A stretch of DNA of 30,789 nucleotides from Candidatus Iainarchaeum sp. (GTDB lineage Archaea > Iainarchaeota > Iainarchaeia > Iainarchaeales > Iainarchaeaceae), in the NCBI GenBank assembly GCA_013331625.1, contig DUGC01000116.1:10661-41449 (forward strand), written 5' to 3'. Under the pieces are notes generated by a model that saw only the letters and a list, made by a program, of their open reading frames with translations, was not told where the DNA came from and did no database searches. Made by a program: the position numbers and the translations under genes. Below, piece after piece: positions 1 through 8,416 of the stretch; the first letter of the stretch is position 1, and every line of letters starts with the position of its first letter.

Positions 1-3000
1 TAATGAGTTCCTGCACAGCAGCGGCTGTATCAGCAGCAGTATAACCTGCCACGAAGATATCGCCTGATGCTGAGTCTACTTCGACAACCTTGTTGCCCGG
101 AGCCGTCAGCCTGTCCGCAAGGCTTGATGCAAGCCTGTTGACAATATGGCCGCCGATTACTATGTTTGTTCCGGTCGGATTGTCTGTGTCGAGGTACACC
201 AATGTCTTATTGATTGGGACCTGCGCTGTATAGGAGCTTGGATTTGCAGTACATGCTGCTGTTCCCCCAGTTCCGCTCAGACTACAGGATCCGCCTGTCG
301 GATTCGACAAGGTGATCTTAGTGCCTGAGGCGCTTGTGCCTTCCTCCCCTATCTTGAGAGTGAGCTTTTCTCCGCCTGAGACACTTCTTGTGACTTCTGT
401 GCCTGAAACGATTATATCGACTTTCTCGGCTGCCTGTGGCGCGCTATAGGTTACGCCCTTGTCATCCGCGATCAAATCGGCTCTTGCGCCAGCATCTGTA
501 TATGCTGAACTGAGATAACTCGTCTGCGTTCCCGAAGTGAGCTGCCATGTCGGGGTGCCGCCGTATTCGACATCATATGAGAAGCCTGTCAGGTTCGTAT
601 TAGATCCTCCGAACGGGCCAAGATTCCCACCAGTTGCCGTATCAATGTATACATTGGCATCTCCATTGCTCACAGCATCGTTAACGACAAATTGCGCAAC
701 GAAGTAGGCATTGGAACTTGTATACATGTTGCTCGAATTATAGTCTGTGTCCTTTGGCACGTAATGGCCATAATGCCATACCGAGCCGCTCTTCCTGATC
801 TGGCCGTAGTTATCCGCCACACCAGCTAGCGGGAGCTGATAATTACCGTCAGCACTACCCGCAGTCACGGCCGTGGTGAGATCGCCTATCCCAGAGCCAG
901 CAAAGTTCAGGTCCATACCATATACTTCAGTGTATGTGCCATCGTCTGCCGGAACTGATGTCCCAACGAACCAAACCTCGTGGTTATTCTGTATCTTGTT
1001 GGAAGAGCCTGAGCCGAACTTGTCAGCATCGAGCAGCAGGAAGAGCTTGTCTGTTGAAGTAGTATGCTTTGCAGCATAATACACAGGCCTCTTGCTTTCG
1101 CTTGAGCCGTCCTGCTTATATGTCTCGTTCGGGTTAAGGCCGAGGTTTGGAGTAACTCCTGATGCGCCAGTCGCTATCTGGTTACCGTCGAATACAATGT
1201 TGTCAGTCAGGGCCATCAGACCGTATGCACTATCTGTTGAATCCCCCTCAACGTTGTATATCTGGGTGCCGGTATCGTTGTTGAACCTGAATTCAACGAC
1301 AGTGTCAACTGACACGATCATTGGAGGCTGTGCAGCGGTTGTCGCTGTGTTTGCATCCTCGATCTTGTAGGTGACTCCGTCAACAAAGAATCTGTTACCG
1401 TCTACGGCGCCAATGGTTGCTATCCCTTCTATTGCCAAAGACCTCTGGACACCATTCGAATCGGAACTACCGAGTGTCCACTGCCTGCCGTTGATGTAAT
1501 CGCCTGAATTAACGGTCAGATTGTAGTCGAATGCTGTGTCGTTGTTGCTTCTCATGCTGAACCAGATGTCCTTGCCCTCAAATGAGAAATTTCCGCCTGC
1601 GTTTGTATCGCTCAGCTTTATATAGAAAGGAATCTGCCTCAATGCATCGTTATCTGCATAGAACGATACACCGCCCTGAGAACTGGATGGCAATCCGGTG
1701 ACATTTCTCCCGAATTCGATCTTGGTTTTTTCTTCCTTACTCTCGAATCCGACGAATTCTACTTTTGCGTAGCCCTTTCCAAGGGTGCCATCAGGCCAAT
1801 ACTGGCCAAATTCTGCTTGCGTCGCTGTTTTACCTGCCAAGGACTGCCCAGACCCTGTCGGGTACAACGGACCCCTGTCATATGAATCGCCGCTAGCCGA
1901 ACTCCATTTTTCTGCACTGCTCCTTATTTCAATTGAATACAAGGAGTTTGTGTCTGTTGCTGTACTCAAGTAAGCAACGTAGGGCTTTGTGCCGCTGGTA
2001 TAGGTCGAGTCATACGGGTATATCTTGCTGTCCAGTATTTCAATGGTATCAGTTCCCTTTGTGACTTCTACGTAGCCAACACCAGTAGTTGATCCGACAG
2101 CTATTGTATCTATATAAAGGTTGCTCTTAAGAGCCTCCTTGCTTGAGCTGTCCTTGAAGACGTCCCTGAGGTTTGTGGCCTGAGCCACAGTTTGTGTATC
2201 AATCAGGTTGCCTTCCGAATCATAGAGTTCGAAGGTGCCTGAATATGTACTTGCTGCAGCACCTGACTGCACGATCTGCACAACCTTGACGCTGACAGCT
2301 TCACCATCATAGGTTTTGTCGCCCAAAAGGCCTTCGATGCTTTCGCCCTCATTGTACGACTCCTTGGCCGAAGCCTTTACGAGCTTGATCGACTTGTTAC
2401 CCGTAAGGGTTGCAGTGCTCAGATCATATTGCTCGCCGAAAAACACTACTTTCACGCTATCGTCAGCGTCATCCACAAATGAAGTGGTTCCAAGATCTAC
2501 ACCTGCACTGGATGAACCCAAAGTGACCTTATAACTGAAGTCACCGGAGTCAATCTTTGCGACAAGATCCTTGGTACCCTGCTGGCTATCGAACTTGACA
2601 TCTACATCGAGTCCTATCGATTCCTTGATAGTGACCGAAGTTGTCTGGTTCGATTGGTCGCCTTCATTTACTTTTTGACTTAATGACGAATTGTATAAAT
2701 GAGGCAATTGAGCCTCGGTCAATGCATTTGTATCTGAACCGCCGTCCATTGCTGTCAGGACTTCAAAGTCTCCATGACTTGACCCTGAATTCAAATTCAC
2801 ATTGTATTTTTTCGAACCCGCCCCGTAAGTCACGGTTCCGCCGATTGTTACGTCGACTGTCAGATCGTCCAAATCAAGGCTGGAGGTAACATTACTGTCT
2901 GCGCCTCCGAGCGATGCCGTTACAGTCTTTGTGGTTGCTGCTTTTTCAGCAATCTTTGCGGCAAGGTTTCCTGCCCATACAGCATCAGATACCTGAGCCT

Positions 3001-3157
3001 GTGAACCAACAACTATGTTCACCACGGGCGATCCGTTGCTGTTATATATATCGTCTTTTGTGACGCTGGTTGCCGATACTATCGGTGCGAGTGCTGTTCC
3101 CAGCAATGCTGCACCTGTTGCAATGGCAGCCAACTTCTTCACGTTGAATCCTTTCAT
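1..3157 (-). CDS. S-layer protein, 3' end beyond the window
   Basis: One reading frame stays open from the ATG at 3155-3157 to the left edge, at least 1052 codons with no stop seen. The product starts with a Sec-type signal peptide (MKGFNVKKLAAIATGAALLG, then a small-residue stretch ending VSA). Next comes a segment like the methanococcal S_layer_N family (motif IVVGSQAQVSDAVWAGNLAA). The body is rich in Thr/Ser/Asp/Gly with many N-x-S/T sites. Near the left edge is an S_layer_C-like stretch (NIVIGGHIVNRLASS, then SGDIFVAGY), so little of the C-terminus should be missing. The only two cysteines I noticed are close together near that end. A GAGGTGA ribosome-binding site lies just before the start, fitting strong expression. 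It should form the outer protein lattice of the cell. The family call is firm; the exact end is not visible. Confidence 0.9.
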   Translation of the reverse strand, partial: MKGFNVKKLAAIATGAALLGTALAPIVSATSVTKDDIYNSNGSPVVNIVVGSQAQVSDAVWAGNLAAKIAEKAATTKTVTASLGGADSNVTSSLDLDDLTVDVTIGGTVTYGAGSKKYNVNLNSGSSHGDFEVLTAMDGGSDTNALTEAQLPHLYNSSLSQKVNEGDQSNQTTSVTIKESIGLDVDVKFDSQQGTKDLVAKIDSGDFSYKVTLGSSSAGVDLGTTSFVDDADDSVKVVFFGEQYDLSTATLTGNKSIKLVKASAKESYNEGESIEGLLGDKTYDGEAVSVKVVQIVQSGAAASTYSGTFELYDSEGNLIDTQTVAQATNLRDVFKDSSSKEALKSNLYIDTIAVGSTTGVGYVEVTKGTDTIEILDSKIYPYDSTYTSGTKPYVAYLSTATDTNSLYSIEIRSSAEKWSSASGDSYDRGPLYPTGSGQSLAGKTATQAEFGQYWPDGTLGKGYAKVEFVGFESKEEKTKIEFGRNVTGLPSSSQGGVSFYADNDALRQIPFYIKLSDTNAGGNFSFEGKDIWFSMRSNNDTAFDYNLTVNSGDYINGRQWTLGSSDSNGVQRSLAIEGIATIGAVDGNRFFVDGVTYKIEDANTATTAAQPPMIVSVDTVVEFRFNNDTGTQIYNVEGDSTDSAYGLMALTDNIVFDGNQIATGASGVTPNLGLNPNETYKQDGSSESKRPVYYAAKHTTSTDKLFLLLDADKFGSGSSNKIQNNHEVWFVGTSVPADDGTYTEVYGMDLNFAGSGIGDLTTAVTAGSADGNYQLPLAGVADNYGQIRKSGSVWHYGHYVPKDTDYNSSNMYTSSNAYFVAQFVVNDAVSNGDANVYIDTATGGNLGPFGGSNTNLTGFSYDVEYGGTPTWQLTSGTQTSYLSSAYTDAGARADLIADDKGVTYSAPQAAEKVDIIVSGTEVTRSVSGGEKLTLKIGEEGTSASGTKITLSNPTGGSCSLSGTGGTAACTANPSSYTAQVPINKTLVYLDTDNPTGTNIVIGGHIVNRLASSLADRLTAPGNKVVEVDSASGDIFVAGYTAADTAAAVQELI

Positions 3158-3192
3158 GTTTGCTTCACCTCACAAATCTCATTAAAAGGTTT

Positions 3193-3227
3193 CTACGCCA
3201 GCCATGTTTAGCCATGGCCGGATGTAG
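3193..3227 (-). promoter_or_regulatory. 5'-UTR hairpin of the S-layer mRNA
   Basis: On the minus strand CTAC and CCGGCCATG pair with CATGGCTGG and GTAG around a GCTAAA loop. This gives 9 bp (one G-U) plus 4 bp, separated by a small internal loop. The TATA box at 3252-3261 predicts a transcript start near 3225-3230, so the hairpin would sit at the very 5' end of the message, about 36 nt before the ATG. A role in mRNA stability is inference. Confidence 0.55.
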
Positions 3228-3251
3228 GCTCTTATACTTCTTTGCTCACTT

Positions 3252-3261
3252 TATTTAAATA
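3252..3261 (-). promoter_or_regulatory. TATA box of the S-layer gene
   Basis: The palindromic box TATTTAAATA is preceded on the minus strand by ACCGAAACA, a good match to an archaeal BRE. It lies about 95 bp before the S-layer ATG and predicts a 5' UTR of roughly 70 nt, unusually long next to the near-leaderless genes elsewhere in this window. Confidence 0.6.
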
Positions 3262-3495
3262 TGTTTCGGTTTCGAAAAACCCTATAGTGCCTTTTTATTA
3301 AAAAAGGGGCAAAATTTAAGGCTTTTGAGGAAACCCACTTTGGCAATGGACGAAGCCTGAAAAACAAGGCCGGAAACGCCATTTTTAGCCCTTTTTCCAC
3401 TATTGACTTAATTAATTGTACAAGACATACTGGTCGGAAGGGTTTAAAAAAGCGCATTTTTTCGTTAGTTAACTTAATATGGCCTTTCCGTAAAG
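3262..3495. other. Intergenic stretch with an inverted repeat
   Basis: AT-rich gap between the S-layer promoter and the next gene. It holds an interrupted inverted repeat: AAAAAGGGGCAAAAT at 3301-3315 against ATTTTTAGCCCTTTTT at 3381-3396. Within it, AGGCTT near 3319 can pair with AAGCCT near 3354. A possible minus-strand TATA box (TTAATTAATT, 3408-3417) lies outside the repeat. It could be a small structured RNA or only AT-rich filler. I see no convincing protein gene. Confidence 0.3.
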
Positions 3496-4137
3496 CTATT
3501 TAGACGAATAAAGCTTGCGTGAAAAATCAGCCAGCTCTTCCTTGTTCATGGATTTGAGCATTGCATGGTTATAGGATTGTATCATTTCGGCCATTTCCAT
3601 AAGGGCATCTTGCAAATCATCCATCGCCAGCGTCACTTTAGCAGGCTTTAGCACTTCAACTGAGGATGGGCCAAAAAAGTACATAAACTTCACAAGGGCA
3701 GTAAAGTCCTTTGCACTCAAATTGGCCTCAAGGTAGGAGCTATAATACCCTTCAGAGTGCATGGGCTTTGCCCGGAATATATCATATACAGTATAATCCT
3801 TGGAATCCTTGAGCTTTTGCTCGATTTCAGACATGTGCTTTTCAAGGAAAGATTCCTCAATGGCCTTGACCTCAATAATGGCCTTAATGCGCATGTCAAA
3901 AGGGTCTTTTTCCTCAACTTCCTTGCGGCGCTTAACGCCTGCGGCAACACTTTCTGCAAGCACATATTTTTGGGGATAGCCCTCAACTTTTACGACACTC
4001 ACTTTTAACATCTGTTTAAGGGCATCATTTAGCTCAGGAAAAGGCATTTTCAGCTCAGCGCTAAGCTCATCCACGCTCTTTGGCCTGTTGAAGAGGGAAA
4101 CTGCAATCCTTTTCTGGCCCTGCGTGAATTTGCCCAT
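3496..4137 (-). CDS. Winged-helix-like protein, function unknown
   Basis: A 213-residue soluble protein. Residues 1-60 look like a winged helix: a basic start, then VDELSAELKMPFPELNDALK as helix-turn-helix and VVKVEGYPQKYVL as wing. The rest is charged and helical with no recognised motif, including a Lys/Glu-rich stretch at about 65-110. AT-rich TATA-like sequence at about 4148-4170 lies 15-30 bp before the ATG, so the transcript is probably leaderless. It stands alone between the S-layer gene and a divergent membrane-protein gene. It may bind DNA and regulate a neighbour, but that rests only on the N-terminal pattern. Confidence 0.6.
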   Translation of the reverse strand: MGKFTQGQKRIAVSLFNRPKSVDELSAELKMPFPELNDALKQMLKVSVVKVEGYPQKYVLAESVAAGVKRRKEVEEKDPFDMRIKAIIEVKAIEESFLEKHMSEIEQKLKDSKDYTVYDIFRAKPMHSEGYYSSYLEANLSAKDFTALVKFMYFFGPSSVEVLKPAKVTLAMDDLQDALMEMAEMIQSYNHAMLKSMNKEELADFSRKLYSSK

Positions 4138-4259
4138 AGTTTATCTCTTATATAAATACTTTTTTAATTAGAAACGGCCTAGCTGCCCCGCCAATACGGC
4201 ACCGCCACCGCAGCCGGAACTAATTTATAGGTGTTAATCCATTATTGCACTGATAATCC

Positions 4260-4919
4260 ATGGCAGATGTAACAACAGCACTGCAACAATCGATAGTAGA
4301 TCCGGCAACCCAGTTCGTGAACGCAATAGTGGCCACGATACCTGGGCTGGTGGCGGCCATTTTGCTGGTAATATTCGGCTATTTGGCTGGAGTGATAATA
4401 GGCAAGTTCGTCCAGCAGGCCCTTGAAAGGCTCAGGGTGGATGAGCGCATAGAGAACATATCCAAGGTACATCCATTAGGGAAAGTCACGGTCGCAGAGC
4501 TTTGCGGAAAGCTCGTCAAGTGGTACCTGTCCATAGCATTCCTGGCAGCAGCAGCACAGCTGCTAAGCCTTGGCGTGCTATCAGGCCTTTTGACGGATTT
4601 CGCGCTTTGGGCTCCGCACCTGATCGCCGCAGTAATAATTATGGCGATAGGATTTTTCCTCTCAGAGCTTGTAAAAAAGGAAATCCAGTCAATCAAGTCA
4701 GAAAGCTCGAGATTCCTTGGAATAGCAGCAAAGTACATAGTATTGGTATACTTTGCCCTCATCGCGCTCGGGGAAATAGGCCTCAATGTCTTCCTTGCAC
4801 AGGCAACGATTCTCATAGTGATAGCGGGAATCATGCTGGCCTTTGCAATAGGCTTTGGCCTCGCACTCAAGGACCATGCGGAACAAATATTTGCCGAACT
4901 CAAAAAAACCTTGAAATGA
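4260..4919 (+). CDS. Small TM-helix membrane protein, MscS-related
   Basis: A 219-residue protein with about four hydrophobic segments: residues 25-50, 88-108, 115-138 and 158-205, the last probably two helices. The first contains VAAILLVIFGYLAGVIIGKF followed by a charged amphipathic stretch. This matches the 'conserved TM helix' family (PF05552) that resembles the pore-lining part of small mechanosensitive channels. It ends with a short charged tail. There is no MscS beta domain, so channel function is only a possibility. TAATTTATA at 4221-4229 places transcription initiation just before the ATG. A good terminator follows at 4919-4948, so the gene is monocistronic. Confidence 0.65.
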   Translation: MADVTTALQQSIVDPATQFVNAIVATIPGLVAAILLVIFGYLAGVIIGKFVQQALERLRVDERIENISKVHPLGKVTVAELCGKLVKWYLSIAFLAAAAQLLSLGVLSGLLTDFALWAPHLIAAVIIMAIGFFLSELVKKEIQSIKSESSRFLGIAAKYIVLVYFALIALGEIGLNVFLAQATILIVIAGIMLAFAIGFGLALKDHAEQIFAELKKTLK

Positions 4920-4948
4920 AGGGGGCGCAAGCCCTTTTCCCTTTTTTT
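4919..4948 (+). terminator. Hairpin plus T-tract terminator
   Basis: An 8-bp stem (AAGGGGGC with GCCCTTTT, two G-U pairs) closes a GCAA tetraloop of the GNRA type. CCC and seven Ts follow. It begins at the stop codon of the membrane protein gene and so should end its transcript. Confidence 0.55.
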
Positions 4949-5043
4949 ACTAAAAAAAATCGGGTTTTTAAAAATAATGAAAAATGCGCAAAATGCAGCC
5001 AAAAAGCCCTGATTTATTTAAAGGTTAAGTCCAATATAATTGC

Positions 5044-6342
5044 ATGAGAGAGTATGACCTCGACCTCCAGCTCCACGGCCCGTGGGCAGGGGGAACTAGC
5101 AGGAACATCTCAATTCCGGTCCTTTCAGAGCAGGCAAGGCTGAAGGGGCTTGATGTGCTTGTGACGGCGGACATTTTGCACAAGCAGTGGTTTGAGCATG
5201 TGAAAAACAACATTGAGGAGGAGAGCAACGGGGTATACCGTGACATAAAGGCAAAATGCAACTTCATAGTAGGCGGGGAGATAGAGGATAACCACCGGAT
5301 ACATCACCTATTTTACCTGCCAAGCATCGAGAGCGCGGCAGAACTCCGCACGAAATTTGAGGGGAAAGGAAGCCTTGACTGCTCGATGTGCGGCCGCCCG
5401 AAACTCCATGTGGGCGCAGAGGAATTTGCGCAAAAAGTCCACGATTGCGGCGGCATATTCGGCCCTGCGCACTCATTTACCCCATATACCGGGATTTACG
5501 CATACCATGATTCGCTCAAGGAAGCTTACGGGCAGATGCATAAACACCTCGATTTCATCGAGCTGGGCCTGAGTGCCGACACTGACCTCGCTGACCTCAT
5601 AAGCGATAACCATTCATACACTTTCCTTACAAGCAGTGATGCCCATTCCCCATGGCCCCACCGGCTGGGAAGGGAATTCAACCGCATTAAAATGGCAAGA
5701 CCGGATTTCAAGTCACTAAAGCGCGCACTGGAGGAGAAGGATGAGCAGCTCATCACCCTCAATGCAGGCCTCAACCCCAAGGAGGGAAAATACCACGCCA
5801 CCGCATGCAATTCCTGCTTTTCCAAATACAGCATGGATGAGGCAGTAAACCTGAAATGGAAGTGCCTAAAGTGCGCAGGGCAGATAAAGCGCGGGGTGCG
5901 GGACAGGATAAATATGCTTGCCGACTCCAGACAGGGGTCACATCCAAAGTTCCGGCCAAAATACATGCACCAGCTGCCTTTGGCAGAAATAGTCCAGCAG
6001 GCACTTGGGGCAAAAAGCGCGCAGACAAAGGAAGTGCAGCAGCGCTGGCTTGCAATTGTTGAAAAATTCGGGGACGAAATCACGGCCCTTGTGGATGCAA
6101 AGGAGCAGGAACTATTGGAAGCAGATAAGGCAGTCGGGGAGAAGATAATTGCATTCAGGAACGAGCTTGTGCTCTACATCCCTGGAGGCGGGGGGCAATA
6201 TGGCGTTCCGATAATATGCTCCTCAAAAGAGGAGATGGAAAAAAAGCAAAAGGAGATGCGCCGCGAGCTTGAGGGGCTCTCCGGTTTTTCAGGGCAAAGG
6301 ACACTTGGGCAGTTTAGCGGCAAAAGTGATAATAATGGGTAA
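5044..6342 (+). CDS. Endonuclease Q (PHP-type DNA repair nuclease)
   Basis: The protein has 432 residues; Thermococcales EndoQ is about 420. EndoQ nicks DNA 5' of deaminated bases (uracil, hypoxanthine, xanthine) and abasic sites. PHP metal-site motifs are visible: DLQLHG at 7-12, TADI at 41-44, EIEDNHRIHH at 79-88, GPAH at 140-143 and SSDAHSP at 197-203, then PHRLGREFNR. A zinc finger follows with Cys255/258 and Cys274/277. IPGGGGQYG lies near residue 380. Residues 418-425 (QRTLGQFS) resemble a PCNA-interacting peptide. One oddity is Gln9, where I recall histidine in the DLHxH motif of Pyrococcus and Thermococcus proteins. It starts an operon-like pair with the small gene 15 bp downstream. 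The family assignment is confident. Confidence 0.88.
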   Translation: MREYDLDLQLHGPWAGGTSRNISIPVLSEQARLKGLDVLVTADILHKQWFEHVKNNIEEESNGVYRDIKAKCNFIVGGEIEDNHRIHHLFYLPSIESAAELRTKFEGKGSLDCSMCGRPKLHVGAEEFAQKVHDCGGIFGPAHSFTPYTGIYAYHDSLKEAYGQMHKHLDFIELGLSADTDLADLISDNHSYTFLTSSDAHSPWPHRLGREFNRIKMARPDFKSLKRALEEKDEQLITLNAGLNPKEGKYHATACNSCFSKYSMDEAVNLKWKCLKCAGQIKRGVRDRINMLADSRQGSHPKFRPKYMHQLPLAEIVQQALGAKSAQTKEVQQRWLAIVEKFGDEITALVDAKEQELLEADKAVGEKIIAFRNELVLYIPGGGGQYGVPIICSSKEEMEKKQKEMRRELEGLSGFSGQRTLGQFSGKSDNNG

Positions 6343-6357
6343 AGCCTAATTTTATCG

Positions 6358-6633
6358 ATGCCAAAGAAACCCAAAAGCCAAAAAATCCGTCTGCAAGACA
6401 TGAAGATATCCTTCCATAATCCTGCAGGGGAACAGACATCCCGTACAACAATATTTAAAAACCGCCACCCGGCAGAATTAGACCTTATTGAACAAAAGTT
6501 ACGCCTAGGGATGCACAATTTACCGCAGGTTCAGGCGCGGGTAATCAGATGGCCTGCAGGAAAATACAGGAATCCGCGGGTGAGCAACAACGACTGGAAA
6601 GGACTTTTCCGCGCTAAAAAGAAAGGGAAATAA
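6358..6633 (+). CDS. Small basic protein, unknown
   Basis: A 91-residue, Lys/Arg-rich protein that I do not recognise. It begins MPKKPKSQK, has a central DLIEQKLRLG helix, then RVIRWPAGKYRNP, and ends in a lysine-rich tail (FRAKKKGK). No cysteines, signal peptide or membrane segment are visible. It starts 15 bp after the endonuclease Q stop and reads the same way, so the two are probably co-transcribed. The charge suggests nucleic-acid or ribosome binding, which is inference. The end of the PAC2 gene lies convergently 22 bp away. Confidence 0.5.
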   Translation: MPKKPKSQKIRLQDMKISFHNPAGEQTSRTTIFKNRHPAELDLIEQKLRLGMHNLPQVQARVIRWPAGKYRNPRVSNNDWKGLFRAKKKGK

Positions 6634-6654
6634 TTTATTCCCCCAAAAAAAATT

Positions 6655-7425
6655 TCATCTCACATAGCTCAGGTTCGATGGCTTGTCATCAGGGTCCTCG
6701 AACTGCTTAGAAAGGTCCGCGAACGCCTTTTCTATCTCCTTTGCTTCCTGCTCCATTTTTGTCATGTCTATTTTGAAGCCAAAGCGCTTTATCAAAAGCT
6801 CAACCACTTTCTGGGCAGCGCCGGGATCGCCATAGACAAGGCGCGAATTCGTCTCGCCCATAAGGCATGAGCCTTCAATGCCCTGTTCCTTTCCAAGCCC
6901 GAGCAAAAGCCCTGCAACCCCGCTGATTAGCCCTACAGGCCTATCGCTTATTGCGCCTAGCTTTTTCCACTCTTCAAGCTTTTTTTTGCCCGTCGAAGCG
7001 ACAACAACGCGCGGTTCAAAGTGCATCCTGCGATCCCCCACATTGATCCCTGCAAGCGTGCACACCTCAACAAGCCCGAGGGGCTTTAACGAATTTATGA
7101 TCGCCCCCGAGAACTCGAAGTGCTCCTGCATCGAGCCAGCGCGCGAATCGAGCGCCGGCTGCACCGGACCTGAGAGGAAAATGTAGTCCTTTCCGTCAGC
7201 GGAAAAATAATGGAGCTCGTCTTTGATCAGCTCGACAAGGCCGTTTTCAGTCTGCACGCTGGGGGGGAAAAAGTCAGAATATATTTCCGCGATCTTTTCG
7301 GCCTTGAACTGCTTGAGCATGTAATCGACACAGATCTTCCCCACAAGGCCGATCCCGGGAAGCCCCGTGAAGAGCACTGCCTCGTTGAACTTTTTGCTTT
7401 TGGTGAATTTTATGGTTGTGGCCAT
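6655..7425 (-). CDS. PAC2-family proteasome assembly chaperone homologue
   Basis: A 256-residue protein of the archaeal PAC2/COG2047 family, relatives of eukaryotic proteasome chaperone PAC2 and archaeal PbaA/PbaB. Visible family features are FTGLPGIGLVGKICVDYML near the N-terminus, DYIFLSGPVQP, the TLAGINVGDRRMHFEPRVV core and GLISGVAGLLLGLGKEQGI with GETNSR after it. The C-terminus is charged and coiled-coil-like, ending LSYVR. I chose the ATG at 7425, which follows the aIF2-alpha stop by two bases and has GAGG about 10 nt upstream; a TTG two codons earlier is possible. It is the last gene of the primase/GINS/S27e/aIF2-alpha operon and probably helps assemble or gate the 20S proteasome. Confidence 0.82.
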   Translation of the reverse strand: MATTIKFTKSKKFNEAVLFTGLPGIGLVGKICVDYMLKQFKAEKIAEIYSDFFPPSVQTENGLVELIKDELHYFSADGKDYIFLSGPVQPALDSRAGSMQEHFEFSGAIINSLKPLGLVEVCTLAGINVGDRRMHFEPRVVVASTGKKKLEEWKKLGAISDRPVGLISGVAGLLLGLGKEQGIEGSCLMGETNSRLVYGDPGAAQKVVELLIKRFGFKIDMTKMEQEAKEIEKAFADLSKQFEDPDDKPSNLSYVR

Positions 7426-7427
7426 TT

Positions 7428-8222
7428 TCAATCAGCCTCGACCTTTTCAAACTCGGCCTTCCCGCCCCGCCCTTTTGCCTTTGCAATTATCACGTCAGAA
7501 ACTTCGCGCAAAATCTTTTCCGCAGACTTGTAATCGGCAGATGTTGTACGTATGGCATAGCGCCCTGAACCCTCATAGAATATTTCAGTGCTCTTGGCCC
7601 CTTTCTGCCGTCCTGCAATAAGGGATTCCTTCACTCCCTCAACGCCTGCAGGCCCGGGAACAGAGAGTGAAATCCTGCCGCGCACACTCTTTTTGGGCAT
7701 CTCAAAGTTGCCTGCAACAAGCTCGAGCAAAGGGGCCACCCAGCGGCTTGGAACCCCCTGCGCCGCGCTCTCGCCATTTAGCAGGATCGACTGGAAAGCG
7801 TCATATAGCGAGTCATATTTTTCAAGCAAAGGGTCTGCAACCTCGCTCCATGCGACCGGTGCCGGCTCGCCCAGCTTTTGCGCAAGCAGCTCGACAAGCT
7901 TTTGGCTGCGCTTGCCCTGCTTGTACTCCTCGATCTTTTCCCTCTGGGCATTTGCGCTGACCTTTGTGAGGGATATGTCGACCTGCCGCTTGGACCTGTC
8001 AATGTTAATGACCTTGCCGGCACGTATCTGCCCTTCCTTGACAAAGTTCCTGATATTTTTTATCCAGCTTGAGCTGACATTGGAAATATGCACAAAGCCC
8101 TGCAGCCCCTCATACTCGAGCAGTTCCATGAATACCCCGTAATCGAGGACCTTGAAGATCCTGCCAATTATTATTTCGCCCGGCTCGGGAAGATTCTCAA
8201 TCTTGGGGGGAACATCGTCCAT
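7428..8222 (-). CDS. eif2a: Translation initiation factor 2 subunit alpha
   Basis: A 264-residue aIF2-alpha, the usual length. aIF2 is the alpha/beta/gamma heterotrimer that brings initiator Met-tRNA to the small ribosomal subunit. The N-terminal S1 (OB-fold) domain is clear at about 12-88: PGEIIIGRIFKVLDYGVFMEL, GFVHISNVSSSWIKNIRNFV, then DRSKRQVDISL. A helical middle domain (EKIEEYKQGKRSQKLVELL) and the C-terminal alpha-beta domain (STEIFYEGSGRYAIRT, DYKSAEKIL) follow. It begins 3 bp after the S27e stop and runs almost directly into the PAC2 gene, so the genes are translationally linked. The S27e-aIF2-alpha pairing is conserved in archaea. Confidence 0.95.
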   Translation of the reverse strand: MDDVPPKIENLPEPGEIIIGRIFKVLDYGVFMELLEYEGLQGFVHISNVSSSWIKNIRNFVKEGQIRAGKVINIDRSKRQVDISLTKVSANAQREKIEEYKQGKRSQKLVELLAQKLGEPAPVAWSEVADPLLEKYDSLYDAFQSILLNGESAAQGVPSRWVAPLLELVAGNFEMPKKSVRGRISLSVPGPAGVEGVKESLIAGRQKGAKSTEIFYEGSGRYAIRTTSADYKSAEKILREVSDVIIAKAKGRGGKAEFEKVEAD

Positions 8223-8224
8223 TT

Positions 8225-8416
8225 TCAGTCAAACTCCTTTAGGACCTTGGACTTCAAAAGCACCTTTGAGGAAGTTGGCGCTGCAAGATCCCTGTTGCAT
8301 TGAAGGCACTTAACCCTTGTGGAAGCGGCGCTGAATATTGTCTGCTCATTGCCGCAGCCCTGGCATTTTACACGGTAGAACTTTGTTATCGGTTTTGGTA
8401 TAAGGTCATGGTTCAT
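8225..8416 (-). CDS. rps27e: 30S ribosomal protein S27e
   Basis: A 63-residue zinc-ribbon ribosomal protein of normal size. The C4 ribbon has CQGC at 19-22 and CLQC at 37-40. The family signature FYRVKCQGCGNEQTIFSAAST is followed by VKCLQCNRDLAAPTSSK. It overlaps the GINS gene by four bases and is followed by aIF2-alpha after a 3-bp gap, so it lies inside an operon. It is a structural component of the small ribosomal subunit. Identity is secure from the spacing of the cysteines and the gene order. Confidence 0.95.
   Translation of the reverse strand: MNHDLIPKPITKFYRVKCQGCGNEQTIFSAASTRVKCLQCNRDLAAPTSSKVLLKSKVLKEFD

Noticed and set aside
3251..3457. 68-codon minus-strand ORF before the S-layer gene
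   Set aside because: It runs through the S-layer TATA box and an inverted repeat, and has no domain pattern; its composition fits AT-rich non-coding sequence.
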